Origin: Palsa-506 sp963786975
Lineage (GTDB): Bacteria; Actinomycetota; Actinomycetes; Streptosporangiales; Streptosporangiaceae
Direction: 5' to 3'
DNA: 64,000 nt
Assembly (NCBI GenBank): GCA_963786975.1
Contig: CAWBBE010000011.1
Span: forward strand, 1 to 64,000
The translations under genes were made by a program, and so were the position numbers. Of this stretch, positions 63,003 through 64,000 are shown in pieces (positions within the stretch are counted from its first letter, which is position 1; each line of letters opens with the position of its first letter). The notes below the pieces were generated by a model, which saw nothing but the letters and a program-made list of their open reading frames with translations, searched no databases and was not told the origin of the DNA.

Positions 63003-63345
63003 GGCCGGTGATGGTGCGGTCGACGCGCACCGGTCCAGCACCGGGCAGTGCTCATCAACCGCGACGGCGAGTTCCTGGTAGCGCTGCGCGGTCTCGGGGC
63101 CGGTGACGGAGACGGCCACCCGGATTGCCGTGAAGCCCGGCCGGACATCACCGTCGAACCCGAGGAACCCGCGGATGTCGAGGTCGCCCTCCACCCGGAC
63201 GGTAAGCGTGTCCAGCGAGACGCCCAGGTGCTCGGCCCAGAACTGGTAGGTGATGGCCTGGCACGACCCGAGCGAGGCCAGCGCGTACTCGACCGGGTTC
63301 GGGGCTGTGCCGCCGCCGCCGAGCGCAGGCCCGTCCGGGGCCTAG
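63003..63345 (-). pseudogene. OsmC family fragment, second copy
   Basis: The frame (from about 63345 down) reads GGGGTAPNPVEYALASLGSC with the first redox Cys, QFWAEHLGVSLDTLTVRVEG, DGDVRPGFTAIRVAVSVTG and DEHCPVLDR with the second Cys. A deletion of 13 bases relative to the 40.8-kb copy then shifts the end out of frame. There is no start of its own; the first 40 or so residues are absent. It is a longer relic of the same duplicated gene. Confidence 0.75.
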
Positions 63346-63377
63346 GATCTTCGTCCCCCATTCCATATAATATAGAT

Positions 63378-63941
63378 ATGAAAAGTAGGCAAGATGCTAG
63401 CGCGGTAGATGCCGAGCGTTGTCTTGGCAACCTGATCAGCGCCGTGCGAACGGCGACGCGGCGCCAGGCCAGCTGGGCAGGGACGGCCGCCCTGGTCGCC
63501 GGTCAGCTCAGGTCGCACATCCCCACCGCGAATATCCTGACGGCGGAGCAGCGATATGGAGATCCGGCTAAGTACTGCTGTCACCTGCTGCACGCCGAGC
63601 CGGACGGCTCGTTCTCTGTCGTAGCTCTCGTCTGGCGACCCGGCCAGGCCACGCCGATCCATGACCACGTCACCTGGTGCGTCTTCGGGGTCATCCAGGG
63701 CACCGAGCACGAGGAGCGGTATATCCTGCGCGACGACGGCTGGCTGGAACAGGACGGGGCGTCGGTGAATGCCACCGGAGACGTGGCCGGCCTGGCGCCT
63801 CCCGGTGACATCCACCGCGTGCGCAACGCCGGCCGCGAAACCGCTATCTCGCTGCATGTCTATGGCACGGACATCGGCCGCCTGGGCAGCAGCGTCCGTC
63901 GAATCTACGACTTGCCTGTCGTCGCCGGGATGCCCGGCTGA
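63378..63941 (+). CDS. Cysteine dioxygenase-like cupin
   Basis: This 187-residue protein resembles cysteine-dioxygenase-type thiol dioxygenases. The iron ligands are His95 and His97 (TPIHDHVTWC) and His146 (PGDIHRVRN), with Cys101 nearby. AERYGDP-like spacing appears in AEQRYGDPAKYCCHLLHAEP, and VYGTDIGRL follows in the typical end. It probably oxidises a thiol such as cysteine or 3-mercaptopropionate. The ATG at 63378 follows an AT-rich segment with weak ribosome pairing. The gene is complete. Confidence 0.85.
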   Translation: MKSRQDASAVDAERCLGNLISAVRTATRRQASWAGTAALVAGQLRSHIPTANILTAEQRYGDPAKYCCHLLHAEPDGSFSVVALVWRPGQATPIHDHVTWCVFGVIQGTEHEERYILRDDGWLEQDGASVNATGDVAGLAPPGDIHRVRNAGRETAISLHVYGTDIGRLGSSVRRIYDLPVVAGMPG

Positions 63942-64000
63942 CAGAGAGCCGCCACGACCTGCGCCCAGGCCCGCCGAACGCGGGTGGCATCCCCCCGATC

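Noticed and set aside
1..64000. tRNA, rRNA and CRISPR arrays
   Set aside because: I looked for T-loop-like GTTCRANNC strings in tRNA context and for regularly spaced repeats and found none that held up.

Overview
The window is high-GC DNA with strong third-position G/C bias, GGAGG-type ribosome sites and ATGA/GTGA stop-start overlaps. It carries actinobacterial families: a LAL-type regulator, an ECF sigma with a zinc-finger anti-sigma factor, VapC, a VOC tandem, a TIGR03086 protein, DUF1622, DUF4235 and a DUF6788/ISKra4 remnant. I infer a soil actinomycete, or a genome bin of one, outside the best-studied genera. No tRNA, rRNA or CRISPR array was seen. This looks like accessory, decaying chromosome: intact enzymes and regulators alternate with frameshifted, truncated or fused fragments.

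Layout. 1-8.5 kb: broken SDR genes, a Cys-rich copper-type four-helix protein, a VapBC pair with a frameshifted antitoxin, a TIGR03086 protein, a SnoaL-like protein, a membrane protein/DUF5995 operon and a methyltransferase. 8.5-16.8 kb: a large LAL regulator divergent from a second methyltransferase across a 14-bp palindrome, a GNAT, a secreted beta-propeller protein with a clear hairpin terminator, and a sigma/anti-sigma pair. 17.4-24.6 kb: a 65-residue ORF coupled to an amidase, two divergent cupins, a SnoaL-like gene, a frameshifted TPR regulator, a GNAT and a flavodoxin-like protein. 24.6-29.9 kb is mostly gene debris (Na+/Ca2+ exchanger, TrxR-like flavoprotein, integrase-like gene, PRC barrel) around an intact SDR and DUF1622. 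30-38.9 kb: an FAD oxidase, a cytochrome P450, two unrecognised AT-richer genes, an ISKra4-type remnant, DUF4235, a frameshifted polyphosphate kinase 2 and a dimeric-barrel protein. 39.4-47.4 kb: an aquaporin, a flavoprotein, an ABC-2 exporter preceded by two coupled mini-ORFs, a VOC protein and an IS110-family element with a structured, probably bridge-RNA-bearing leader. 47.4-63.9 kb: a multicopper oxidase coupled to a flavin monooxygenase, a P-loop kinase, small membrane proteins, a three-gene two-component operon, a divergent IspH-like protein, hemolysin III, a collapsed S9 peptidase, a VOC tandem, an M19 dipeptidase and a cysteine-dioxygenase-like cupin.

Clear functional units are sigma/anti-sigma (possibly with the propeller protein), membrane protein/sensor kinase/response regulator, ATPase/permease with mini-ORFs, and multicopper oxidase/monooxygenase. 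The strongest candidates for new biology are the IspH homologue that keeps the three cluster cysteines but appears to have lost its proton-relay glutamate, the IS110 leader with paired direct repeats, and the mini-ORF-led ABC exporter. Many disruptions are single-base indels, so some apparent pseudogenes could be assembly errors; re-sequencing would settle this.
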